Shown piece after piece: positions 17,939 to 25,983 of a stretch of DNA of 64,000 nucleotides. The stretch spans positions 62,001-126,000 of the forward strand of contig DAHVAR010000073.1 of the NCBI GenBank assembly GCA_027314515.1, given 5' to 3'. This DNA comes from Actinomycetota bacterium. GTDB lineage: Bacteria; Actinomycetota; Actinomycetes; Streptosporangiales; Streptosporangiaceae. The notes beneath the pieces were generated by a model. It saw only the letters and a list, made by a program, of their open reading frames with translations, had not been told where the DNA came from and searched no databases. Position 1 is the first letter of the stretch; each line of letters starts with the position of its first letter. The position numbers and the translations under genes were made by a program.

Positions 17939-18499
17939 CGCGACGCGGTCGCGCAGGCGATCGAGCCGGTCCGCGCCGTCCTGCATGGCTGGGGCTACCG
18001 GGCCCACGATCTGGAGTCGATGGTTTGCACGTTGCTGCTGCTCAACCGAAGCCCGCTGCTCAGCGATCTTTCCTCGCCCGTGCTGGACCAGATGCGCGGC
18101 CGGCCAGCGATCGGGCGGCATTTCCACGGCCGCCACCTGCACGGTGTCTACCGTGCGCTGGCTGCGCTCGGCCACGCGGACCCGCCGCCGACGCCGAAAT
18201 ACGGCGACGGCCCGGTCGCGATCACGGGAACGGCAGACCAGTGGGCGCGCTGGGTGGAGCGCTGGCATGCGACCTCGACACTGGAGGCGGGCACGCGAGG
18301 CATCTACCGTGTCGTGCTGGCCAAGATCGGGCGCTGGCTGACGGCTGAGCATCCCGAGATCACCGAACCCTGCCACTGGACGCGGCAGACCTGCACGGCC
18401 TGGATCGCAGCCGTGGACCGGATGGCCGTCGGCGACCACTCCCAATGGCGGGCAGGACAGCGGGCACGTGTCGGCAAACCGCTGTGGGTGCACGACTGA
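17938..18499 (+). pseudogene. Second tyrosine recombinase, N-terminal fragment
   Basis: From about 17938 a different frame reads RRDAVAQAIEPVRAVLHGWGY and then ADQWARWVERWHATSTLEAG and CHWTRQTCTAWIAAVDRMAVGD, to a stop at 18499. This resembles the N-terminal SAM-like DNA-binding half of long actinobacterial integrases. No catalytic domain follows. Lying directly after another recombinase, it may be the remains of a multi-recombinase element. Confidence 0.55.
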
Positions 18500-18574
18500 A
18501 TCGTGAGGGTGCTTTGTTTGCGCAGGCTGCGCGGCTAGTCTGAGTGATGTTGACACGCAGATGGGAGGCCTGCG

Positions 18575-19003
18575 TTGGCTGCTGACTTGTCCGGCCGTGA
18601 CCTGGCGTGGCTGGAGCGCCGCCGCGCCGAGCTACTGGCTCTGTTCGCGCAGGTCGGGGACTTCCGCCGGGGCGCGCTGAACCCGGTGTGGCGCAAGTGC
18701 GGCAAGCCGAACTGCGCCTGCGCCCGGCCGGGGCACCGCGGGCACGGGCCGCAGTGGAACCTGACCCGCCGGACCGGCGGCAAGACGGTGAACGTGCATC
18801 TCAGGCCCGGGCCTGAGCTGGAGAAGGCGCGGCGGGAGGTGGCCGAGCACCAGCGGTTCGCCGGCCTGGTGGAGGAGATGACCCGGGTGAGCGAGGCGAT
18901 CTGCGCGGCCCGGCCGCCCGCCGCGGACGGGGCGCCGCCGGACCAGGGAGCTGAAAGGGGGGGCTCTGGGCGCGGCTCGAGGAGGCCGCCGCCGCCGAGG
19001 TAG
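18575..19003 (+). CDS. DUF6788 protein, partner of ISKra4-type transposase
   Basis: 142 residues. The sequence FRRGALNPVWRKCGKPNCACARPGHRGHGPQ, with its four-Cys/His cluster, and GKTVNVHLRPGPELEKARREV are typical of the small ORF found before ISKra4 transposases. It may bind DNA or zinc; the function is not known. The TTG start at 18575 has GGGAGG seven bases upstream. The last 20 residues overlap the transposase frame. Confidence 0.75.
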   Translation: MAADLSGRDLAWLERRRAELLALFAQVGDFRRGALNPVWRKCGKPNCACARPGHRGHGPQWNLTRRTGGKTVNVHLRPGPELEKARREVAEHQRFAGLVEEMTRVSEAICAARPPAADGAPPDQGAERGGSGRGSRRPPPPR

Positions 19004-19441
19004 GCAGGCTCGCCGGAATCGCCGCAGGCATGCTCGGCTCCGGCGCGGCGCTGGGGACGCTGGAGAGCGCGATGCGCGCTGCGCTGACCGCGGCCGGCGC
19101 GGCGCTGCTGCAGGCCGTGCTGCAGGAGCAGGATGACGGGTACTGCGGCCCCCGCGCCAGATGCCCCCGCTGCGGCGGGCACGCTGCCTTCGCCGGGACC
19201 CAGGGCAAGACGATCACCACCGTGCTCGGCCCGGTGCGCATCACCCGCGCCTGGTATCACTGCGCGCAGTGCCGCCACGGGTTCGCGCCCCGCGACCAGC
19301 AGCTCGGCGCCGGCGATGGCTCGCTGTCGCCGGGCCTTCCGGAGATGACCGCGCTGGCCGGCGCGGAAACCTCGTTCGCCCGCGCCGCCGGGCTGCTGGC
19401 CGGGCTGGCCGGAATCACCCTCAGCCCCAGGACCGTCGAGC
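18955..19441 (+). pseudogene. ISKra4-family transposase, 3'-truncated
   Basis: In the frame one base back from the DUF6788 gene, the sequence reads LWARLEEAAAAEVGRLAGIAAG, then LGTLESAMRAALTAAGAALLQA, CPRCGGHAAFAGTQGKTI and ITRAWYHCAQCRHGFAPRD. This is the N-terminal third of ISKra4 transposases, with two CxxC zinc motifs. It runs to LSPRTVERA at about 19441 and then enters antisense PadR sequence. The catalytic domain and the right end of the element are lost. Confidence 0.75.
18957..18963 (+). other. G7 run, possible -1 frameshift site between DUF6788 and transposase frames
   Basis: A heptamer of G follows AAA in both overlapping frames. A -1 slip here would join DUF6788 (ending ...GAERGG) to LWARLEEAAAAEVG of the transposase with no gap. 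The same result would follow from one missing or extra G in the assembly. Confidence 0.45.
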
Positions 19442-19633
19442 GGGCAGCGCCTCCACCAGGCCGTCCCGCTCGAGGCTGGCCAGCGCTCCATACAGAGCGC
19501 CGGCCCCGAGCCTGACACCGGCGAAGTCCTCGATGTCCTTGATCAGCGCGTAGCCGTGCTTCGGCGCCTCAGCCAGGCTAGTCAAGATCAAGGTGCTGCG
19601 GTCAGACGAGCCTCGGATAGAGTCCCTGGTCAC
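19421..19633 (-). pseudogene. PadR-family regulator, 3'-truncated
   Basis: From GTG 19633 the sequence reads STLILTSLAEAPKHGYALIKDIEDFAGVRLGAGALYGALASLERDGLVEAL. This is a normal PadR winged helix-turn-helix. It stops being PadR-like at about 19446, where the truncated ISKra4 sequence begins, and ends after 70 residues. The C-terminal dimerisation helix is missing, so a working repressor is unlikely. Confidence 0.75.
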
Positions 19634-19660
19634 CCGCCATCCCTCAGCTCATTGCTACCA

Positions 19661-19672
19661 ATAGTGTTCTAT
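19661..19672. promoter_or_regulatory. Possible PadR operator ATAGTGTTCTAT
   Basis: Inverted 4-bp arms (ATAG/CTAT) around a 4-bp spacer, 28 bp upstream of the PadR start in an AT-rich patch (19650-19690). The position suits self-regulation or the core promoter. There is no other support. Confidence 0.3.
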
Positions 19673-19879
19673 CGGAAAATGTAATAATGGGCCGAGGTGG
19701 AACGCAACCGGCCGTGCTCGCCCGACTGGAAGCACGACGGCACCGGAACCCGTCCCGCATGAGTGGCCGACCTGCACGTCGTGGCCCGTAACCAGATGAC
19801 TGCTGACCCGGGCACCTACTCGGCGATCCGGAGCGGCGGTGGGTGGAGGGTGGCGACTCCCGCCGCGCACCCCGCCGGG
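19673..19879. other. Intergenic region, no gene seen
   Basis: About 200 bp between the PadR fragment and the acetamidase stop. It holds only short frames. It marks the right edge of the broken-gene zone. Confidence 0.5.
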
Positions 19880-20806
19880 TTAGCTGATCGCGCCCGCCGG
19901 AAGCAGCGCGTGAACACCCCAGGACTGGTTTGCCACCTGCGTGATCCTCAGGTCGAGCACCGGGCTTGCCATCGCCAGCGCTGTTGCCTTGCCTACTCCG
20001 TATCTAGCCTGCAACCAGGTCAGCATCGCGTCGAGCGCATCGCCCATCGCCGCATTGAGATCCGGGCTGAAGCCAAAGGTGATCTGGCCAGCCGGGGTCT
20101 CCGCGTGTACCCCCGGAACCGGCCGGCCGGTCACTAGCCCGAGCTGAATCTCGGTCGTCATGCCGCACTCGATAGCAGTGCCGGCCACTTCTCCGTCGCC
20201 CTGGGCAGCGTGGCCATCGCCGATGCTCAGCAGCCCACCCGGCACGGCAACCGGCAGGTACAGGATCGATCCGGCGACCAGTTCCTTGCAGTCGATGTTG
20301 CCGCCGCCGACCGGCCGCGGCGGGATGGTCGAATGCTCGCCCGGTTCGTCGAAGGCGACGCCCGTCACGCCATGGAACGGTGCTATCCGCACCGTGTGCC
20401 CCCGGTCGCTGACCGCTGCTCCCGCCTCCGCGTCAATCTGCCAGAGCAACCACGCAGGCGGGCCCTCGTGCAGGCCGAGTCGCCTGGTCAGCGGGGTATC
20501 GCGAGCGGCTGCAACGGTGAAGCCCCAGGGGTCGGGCCGCAGCCAGGCGAAGCGCACCGCAAGCACGTCGCCTGGCAGCGCACCCCGAACAGCGATCGGC
20601 CCTGTCAGGCAATGGCCGCTGCGCGCATTCCCGGCCATCGTCGGCACCCGTTCGCCAGGGAACGTCTGCGGCTCCAGGTGGCCGGACGCGTCCAGCGAGC
20701 GCAACACGATGGTGTCGCCAGGATCGACGGTCAGGGCCGGCGGCACGTCACGGGAAAACGCGTGCACAGTCGTCGACGGCGACGGGTCGAGGTGGTGGCG
20801 AGTCAT
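19880..20806 (-). CDS. Acetamidase/formamidase family protein
   Basis: 308 residues, the usual length of the FmdA/AmdA family, which hydrolyses short amides to ammonia and the acid. Characteristic stretches include HLEPQTFPGERVPTMAGNARSGH, PFHGVTGVAFDEPGEHSTIPP, GGGNIDCKELVAGSILYLPV and SIGDGHAAQGDGEVAGTAIEC. The ATG overlaps the nusB stop in ATGA, so it is probably translated with nusB, an odd partner. The substrate cannot be predicted. Confidence 0.9.
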   Translation of the reverse strand: MTRHHLDPSPSTTVHAFSRDVPPALTVDPGDTIVLRSLDASGHLEPQTFPGERVPTMAGNARSGHCLTGPIAVRGALPGDVLAVRFAWLRPDPWGFTVAAARDTPLTRRLGLHEGPPAWLLWQIDAEAGAAVSDRGHTVRIAPFHGVTGVAFDEPGEHSTIPPRPVGGGNIDCKELVAGSILYLPVAVPGGLLSIGDGHAAQGDGEVAGTAIECGMTTEIQLGLVTGRPVPGVHAETPAGQITFGFSPDLNAAMGDALDAMLTWLQARYGVGKATALAMASPVLDLRITQVANQSWGVHALLPAGAIS

Positions 20807-21222
20807 GCTGATAACAGCGTAATCGTGGGCTTGAGTTCAAGCAGCCGGGCGAGCAGGCCGTTCACGAACGCTGAGGAGCCATCGGTGGACAACTCGCCGG
20901 CGAGCGTGACCGCTTCACTGATGGCCACCGCGTCGGGCACGTCGTCGTTCCACAGCAGTTCCTGCACGCCGATGCGCAGGATGTTGCGGTCGACGGCGGG
21001 CATCCGGCTCAGCGCCCAGCCCTGCGCGTGCGCCGCCAGCAGCTGGTCGATCTGCTCGCGGTGCTCCGCAACGCCGCGGATCAGCTCGGCGGCGTACGGC
21101 GGTACCGGCGGGCTGGCCTCCTGCGAGCGGACAGCCAGCAGGTCAAGCACCGGCTCGCCCCTGATCTCAGCCTCGAACAAGACGTCAAGTGCCCGCTTGC
21201 GGGCCTTGCTGCGCGCTGTCAC
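20803..21222 (-). CDS. nusB: Transcription antitermination factor NusB
   Basis: 139 residues, full length. The all-helical NusB fold is clear: ARSKARKRALDVLFEAEIRG at the N-terminus, then MPAVDRNILRIGVQELLW and AISEAVTLAGELSTDGSSAFVNGLLARL. With NusE it binds boxA RNA and supports rRNA antitermination. The GTG start at 21222 lies 40 bp after efp, the same order as in M. tuberculosis (pepQ-efp-nusB). Confidence 0.96.
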   Translation of the reverse strand: MTARSKARKRALDVLFEAEIRGEPVLDLLAVRSQEASPPVPPYAAELIRGVAEHREQIDQLLAAHAQGWALSRMPAVDRNILRIGVQELLWNDDVPDAVAISEAVTLAGELSTDGSSAFVNGLLARLLELKPTITLLSA

Positions 21223-21261
21223 TGCGATGGCCGGCTCGTTGCCCTGCCTTCCCCTGCTATC

Positions 21262-21819
21262 TCAGGCCCGGCCGAGGTACTCGCCAGAACGGGTGTCGAC
21301 CCGGATCTTCTCGCCGGTCGTGATGAACAGCGGCACCTGGATCTGCGCGCCAGTTTCCAGCGTGGCCGGCTTCGTCCCGCCGGTCGACCTGTCGCCCTGC
21401 AGCCCGGGGTCGGTGTGCTCGACCGTCAACTCGACGGCGGCCGGCAACTCGACATAGAGCGGCGTGCCGTCGTTGAACGCGATCGTGGCGGTTTGCTCCT
21501 CCAGCAGGTAGTTCGCGGCGTCACCGACGACGGCAGCCGGAATATGCGGCTGGTCGTAGTCGGTGGTGTCCATGAACACGAAGTCCTCGCCCTCGCGGTA
21601 GAGGTACTGCATCTCCCGCTTGTCGACATTGGCGACCTCGACGCGCACGCCCGCGTTGAACGTCTTGTCCACCACCTTGCCGGACAGCACGTTCTTCAGC
21701 TTGGTGCGCACGAAGGCGCCGCCCTTACCTGGCTTGACGTGCTGAAAGTCCACCACGCTCCAGAGTGCGCCGTCGATGCTCAGCGTCATGCCGTTCTTCA
21801 GGTCGTTGGTGGTGGCCAC
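21262..21819 (-). CDS. efp: Translation elongation factor P
   Basis: 185 residues, full length, with the three EF-P beta-barrel domains. EF-P rescues ribosomes stalled at polyproline. The tip loop is PGKGGAF with Lys at about 32, the residue modified in some bacteria. I see no EpmA or YmfI-type modification gene in the window. ATG 21819 starts [11 protein letters not shown], as in relatives. Confidence 0.97.
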   Translation of the reverse strand: MATTNDLKNGMTLSIDGALWSVVDFQHVKPGKGGAFVRTKLKNVLSGKVVDKTFNAGVRVEVANVDKREMQYLYREGEDFVFMDTTDYDQPHIPAAVVGDAANYLLEEQTATIAFNDGTPLYVELPAAVELTVEHTDPGLQGDRSTGGTKPATLETGAQIQVPLFITTGEKIRVDTRSGEYLGRA

Positions 21820-21858
21820 GTGTGTCTCTCCCGCATGCGTCCGGAACCGGATGCCCGG

Positions 21859-22745
21859 TCAGAGCACCAGCAGTTCCTTGGTGATCGTAGTGAGTACTTC
21901 CGCTGTTCCCGCCGCGGCGGAGCGGACGACGAGGGTGTCCTCGATCCTTACGCCGCCCTTGCCCGGAAGGTAGATCCCTGGCTCAACGGTGACCGGAACC
22001 CGGGCCTTCAGCTTACCTGTCCGGCCGGGTCCCATCAGCGGTGCTTCGTGTACCTCAAGACCCACGCCGTGGCCCAGGCCGTGGCCGAAGTGGTCGCCGT
22101 GACCCGCGTCAGCGATGAGGTCCCGCGCGCTGGCGTCCACCGCTTCGATGTCAGCACCCGGAACGGCCGCCCGGATGCCAGCGAGTTGCGCGGCCGCCAC
22201 CAGGTCGTAGATCTCCCGCTGCCAGGAAGCAGGCTCGCCGAGTGCCGCCGTCCTGGTCATGTCGGCATGGTAGCCACCGACCTCCGCACCGCAGTCGATA
22301 GTGATCAGATCACCCGGCTGGAACTCCCGGTTCGCCGGCGCATGGTGCGGGATCGCGCTGTTGGCACCGCTGGCCACGATCGTGTCAAATGCCACGCCGT
22401 CTGCACCCAGGTCGATCATCGTGCGCTCCAGCCAATCGACCGTCACCTCGTGCGCATCGAAGGCCAGCGAGCCGACACCGAGCTCAGCGGCCAGGGTGAC
22501 AAGCGCGGGCTCGATCTGGCGCTCGGTGCGCATGTCCAGGTCCGGGCACTGGCGCGCGGCAGCCTCGGCATATCGAGAGTCGGTGGCGAGCACGCCAGCG
22601 CCGGCCGCGGGCAGCAGGATCGCCGCGTTGGAGCTGACCAGGCCGCCCGGACGTTCGGCCGGCTGGTGATCAGTGCCGCGTCCGCGCCAGCCGCGGCGAT
22701 CTTCTGCTGGGCACGCAACCGCCGGTTTGCGTAGATGTCGGCCAT
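21859..22745 (-). pseudogene. pepQ: Xaa-Pro peptidase (M24B), apparently frameshifted near the N-terminus
   Basis: The start at ATG 22745 gives MADIYANRRLRAQQKIAAAG and ITSRPNVR. The family-like continuation GLVSSNAAILLPAAGAGVLATDSRY is in a different frame, so a frameshift lies near 22645-22651. By family comparison about seven bases (part of a YLT-like tripeptide) are missing. Downstream the peptidase is intact, with metal ligands in ITIDCGAEVGGYHADMTRT, GHGLGHGVGLEVHE, VTVEPGIY and GVRIEDTL. It may be a true deletion, an assembly error, or a gene now started downstream. Position before efp matches M. tuberculosis. Confidence 0.75.
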
Positions 22746-22797
22746 GCCGGCTAACTCTACTGGCCGCTCGCGCCACCGCGGCTTGTCCGGCCAGCGG

Positions 22798-24069
22798 CTA
22801 GCGCCTGCCCGGCACGTCGTCGCCGACGATCACGCCGCCGCCACGGCTCCAGGTCAGGTAGCGCCAGGCAAGGTTCACCAGCGTTACCACGCGGTTCCGG
22901 TTGCCGAGCAGGTAGATCAGGTGCAACCCAAGCCAGGCAAACCAGGCAATCGTCCCGCGTAGCCGCAGCCCGCCGCGCAGCTCAACCACGGCCGACCGGC
23001 GGCCGATCGTAGCCATGATGCCCTTGTCGTGGTATCGGAACGGCCTTGTCGGCTGACCGGCGATCCGGCGAACTACCTGCTCCGCCGCATGGCGGCCCTG
23101 CTGGATAGCGGGCTGGGCCAGCTGCGCGACTGGATCCTGCACATTGATGGCCACGTCGCCGGCGGCGAAGACCCGGTCCTGCCCGCTCACCTGAAGGTCG
23201 GCAGTCACCTCGATCCGGCCGCCCTTGCCGTGCGGCAGCCCGGACATCCAGCCCGCGTCCGGCCCGGAGACTCCGGCGGCCCAGACAGTGATGTCGCTGC
23301 GATGCTCACTGCCATCGGCCAGCAGTACCGACCGCGCGCGAACCTCCTTGATCGCCGTGTTGAGCAAGACCTCGACGCCCCGGTTGACCAACTGCTGGCG
23401 GGTGTACTGCCGCAACCGGTCGTGATAGGGCTCGAGCAGCGCGGGACCCATCTCGATCAGGCGGACCCGGAACAACGAGCGGTCAACCTCCGGGAAGACC
23501 GTCGGCAGCGCCATGTTCCGCAGCTCGGCAAGCGTGCCCGCTAGTTCCACGCCGGTCGCGCCGCCGCCGACGATCGTCACGTCGAGCTCCGGACCGGCCA
23601 GCCCCTCGTTGCGGCGCTCTAGTGCCGCCATCAGCCGGTTCCGCAAGGTGATCGCGTCCCGGCGGGTGTACAGGCTCAGGCTGTGCTCGGCGGCGCCGGC
23701 CACGCCGAAGAACGCGGCACTGACCCCGGTGGCGATGATCAGGTAGTCATAGCCGAGTTTTTCGCCGGAGTCCAGCCTGGCCACGCGCTGGCCCAGGTCA
23801 AGCCCGGCGAGCTCGCCCTTCCTGAAGCTCGCGCCCCGCCTGCCGGTCGCCGACCACAGCGGGTAAGCGACATCCGCGCTGGTGAGGCCGGCCGTGGCCA
23901 CTTGGTACAGCAGGGGCTGGAACGTGCTGTACACGTGCCGGTCGACGAGGGTCACCCGGGCGGCCGAGCGCGCCAGCACCGGCAGCGCCGAGATTCCCGC
24001 AAATCCGCCGCCGACGACAAGCACCGCCGGGCCATCCGACGGACTGCCCGGTCGCCTCGCTTGCCTCAT
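22798..24069 (-). CDS. ndh: Type II NADH dehydrogenase
   Basis: About 423 residues. NDH-2 passes electrons from NADH to menaquinone without pumping protons, at the inner face of the membrane. The FAD-binding GGGFAGISAL is at the N-terminus and the NADH-binding VTIVGGGATGVELAGTLAE is central. AAGDVAINV binds the second FAD segment. A C-terminal amphipathic/hydrophobic region (IAWFAWLGLHLIYLLGNRN) anchors it. The start is either ATG 24069 (used) or GTG 24105; neither has a good ribosome site. It lies between pepQ and the LLM gene, inside an otherwise conserved cluster. Confidence 0.92.
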   Translation of the reverse strand: MRQARRPGSPSDGPAVLVVGGGFAGISALPVLARSAARVTLVDRHVYSTFQPLLYQVATAGLTSADVAYPLWSATGRRGASFRKGELAGLDLGQRVARLDSGEKLGYDYLIIATGVSAAFFGVAGAAEHSLSLYTRRDAITLRNRLMAALERRNEGLAGPELDVTIVGGGATGVELAGTLAELRNMALPTVFPEVDRSLFRVRLIEMGPALLEPYHDRLRQYTRQQLVNRGVEVLLNTAIKEVRARSVLLADGSEHRSDITVWAAGVSGPDAGWMSGLPHGKGGRIEVTADLQVSGQDRVFAAGDVAINVQDPVAQLAQPAIQQGRHAAEQVVRRIAGQPTRPFRYHDKGIMATIGRRSAVVELRGGLRLRGTIAWFAWLGLHLIYLLGNRNRVVTLVNLAWRYLTWSRGGGVIVGDDVPGRR

Positions 24070-24203
24070 GCTTCGCTCTCGTTCATCACGAGCGTGCCTG
24101 CCCACGGCCCAGCGGTCAAAACCGCCGCCAGGCCGCGCGAGACCGCAGCAGCCGCCGTGCCGCAGCAGCCTGCAACCAGGGCCATGGCCAGGGCCGCCAG
24201 GGC

Positions 24204-25244
24204 CTAGGCTGCCAGGTCCTTGATCTGCTCGATCAGCGCTACCCGCTCGGAGTGCGTGGCGGCCATCGGGGCCACGTTCAGCGTGGTGACGCCGGACTCG
24301 CGCATCGCGGCGACCCGCTCGGCCACGAACGACCTGGGCCCGATCAGCGAGACGTGCTCGAGCAGCTCCTGCGGGATAAGCCCGGCCGCCTCGTCCTTGC
24401 GCCCGGCGAGGTAGGCGTCCTGGATCGCCGCCGCTTCCTTGCCGTAGCCGTAGCGGACAGCCAGGTTGTTGTAGAAGTTCTTGGTGCGCGCGCCCATTCC
24501 GCCGATGTACAGCGCCTGGACCGGGCGGATCAGGTCGATCAGGCCCTTGACGTCGTCGCCGATCGCGAGCGCGGTTTGCGCGAAGACATCCAGCGGCGGC
24601 AGCGAAGGGTCGCGCCTGGCGGCACCGGCCGCCAGGGACGCGCCCCAGACATCCTTGGCCTTCTCCGGGTAGTAGAAGATCGGCTCCCAGCCCTCGGCCA
24701 GCTCGGCGGCCATCTCCACGTTCTTCGGGCCGATCGCGGCCAGTATGATCGGGATGCGCTCGCGGACGGGGTGGTTGATCAGCTTCAGCGGCTTGCCCAG
24801 GCCGGTGCCCTGCCCGGCCGGCAACGGAATCTGGTAGTGCGCGCCGTTATAGACCAGTCGCTCCCGGCGCCAGACCGCGCGGCAGATCTCGACGGTCTCC
24901 CTGGTGCGGGCCAGCGGCGCGTCGTACGGCACGCCGTGCCAGCCCTCGATCACCTGCGGCCCGGACGCGCCGATGCCGAGCGAGAACCGCCCCCCGGAGA
25001 CGAAGTCGATGCCAGCCGCGGTCATCGCGGTCAGCGTGGGCGTCCGTGAGTACAGCTGCATGATGCCCGATGCGAGCTCGACCCGTTCAGTGACCGCCGC
25101 GAGGTAGCCGAGCTGGCTCACCGCGTCGTAGCTGTAGGCCTCGGGCACGAAAACGATGTCGAGCCCGGCCTTCTCGAAGTCAGCCAGCTCAGCCGCCGTC
25201 TCCCTGAAGCCGCCCGCGTAGTTCAGAGCCATCCCGATGCGCAT
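24204..25244 (-). CDS. LLM-class flavin/F420-dependent oxidoreductase
   Basis: 346 residues, a luciferase-like TIM barrel. GGRFSLGIGASGPQVIEGWHG and ARTRETVEICRAVW are typical of the F420-using branch, so coenzyme F420 is the likely cofactor (family inference). The substrate is unknown. ATG 25244 (MRIGMALNYAGGF) is the natural start. It is unrelated to the shikimate genes upstream. Confidence 0.9.
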   Translation of the reverse strand: MRIGMALNYAGGFRETAAELADFEKAGLDIVFVPEAYSYDAVSQLGYLAAVTERVELASGIMQLYSRTPTLTAMTAAGIDFVSGGRFSLGIGASGPQVIEGWHGVPYDAPLARTRETVEICRAVWRRERLVYNGAHYQIPLPAGQGTGLGKPLKLINHPVRERIPIILAAIGPKNVEMAAELAEGWEPIFYYPEKAKDVWGASLAAGAARRDPSLPPLDVFAQTALAIGDDVKGLIDLIRPVQALYIGGMGARTKNFYNNLAVRYGYGKEAAAIQDAYLAGRKDEAAGLIPQELLEHVSLIGPRSFVAERVAAMRESGVTTLNVAPMAATHSERVALIEQIKDLAA

Positions 25245-25519
25245 GCGCCGACCCCTTCACGCTGCCTGAGACCGGCCATCGCCGGCCGGCCGCGGCTCGG
25301 CGAGCCGCAGTCCCTCGCTAGGGATGAATCGTAACTGTCGCGATCAGGTCAGCACAGCTGCCGGTGCTTCGTGTTCAGCCCGGCGCCGGGCCGGCCGAGA
25401 GTCGTGGTCGACCCCGCGAACTGCTTGTTCGTCGATGTTTCAATCGGCGGTCACCAGGTGTCGGCGCTGTACCCGGCCACCGCTTTGCTCAGCGCGGCGC
25501 GGCGGGCAGTGCGCCAGCG
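25245..25519. other. Intergenic region between aroQ and the LLM gene
   Basis: No gene recognised. A 40-residue open frame (plus strand, about 25409-25522, VVDPANCLFVDVSIGGHQVS) has normal composition but no start signal or known match, so I leave it uncalled. The region probably contains the LLM gene promoter. Confidence 0.45.
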
Positions 25520-25975
25520 CTAGCCGGCGCCCGGCCCGATCATGGCCGCGATCGCTCGGAGGGCCAGCTCGTAGGACCGCACCCCGAAGCCGCAGATGGT
25601 CCCGTCAGCGACCGCCGAGACGACCGAGGTGTGCCGGAACGACTCGCGTGCGGCCGGGTTCGACAGGTGCACTTCAACGACTGGCGCCCGGCGCATCGCC
25701 AGTGCGTCCCGCAGCGCGTAGGAGTAGTGGGTGAACGCGGCCGGGTTGATCACCACCGGCAGCCGGCGCTCGAATGCCTCATGCACCCACCCGATCAGCT
25801 CCGCCTCGTCGTCGGTCTGCCGCAGGTCGATCTGGAGGCCGAGTTCGGCGCCGAGCGCCGTGCACTGCGCCGCGATGTCGGACAGCGTGGCCGACCCGTA
25901 GATCTCCGGCTCGCGAGCCCCGAGCATGCCGAGATTCGGGCCGTTCAGCACCAGGACCGCCGTCAACCTGGACAC
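25520..25975 (-). CDS. aroQ: 3-dehydroquinate dehydratase, type II
   Basis: About 151 residues. It dehydrates 3-dehydroquinate to 3-dehydroshikimate (shikimate pathway). The type II signature LNGPNLGMLGAREPEIYG carries the catalytic Tyr and Arg. NPAAFTHYSYALRDAL and VEVHLSNPAARESFR (His) complete the site. GTG 25975 (MSRLTAVLVLNGPN) is chosen; TTG 25966 is possible. It follows aroB by 8 bp in the aroC-aroK-aroB-aroQ operon. Confidence 0.94.
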   Translation of the reverse strand: MSRLTAVLVLNGPNLGMLGAREPEIYGSATLSDIAAQCTALGAELGLQIDLRQTDDEAELIGWVHEAFERRLPVVINPAAFTHYSYALRDALAMRRAPVVEVHLSNPAARESFRHTSVVSAVADGTICGFGVRSYELALRAIAAMIGPGAG

Positions 25976-25983
25976 CCCCAACG

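Noticed and set aside
21028-22734. 568-residue open frame on the plus strand
   Set aside because: Antisense to nusB, efp and pepQ, with no recognisable motif and biased composition.
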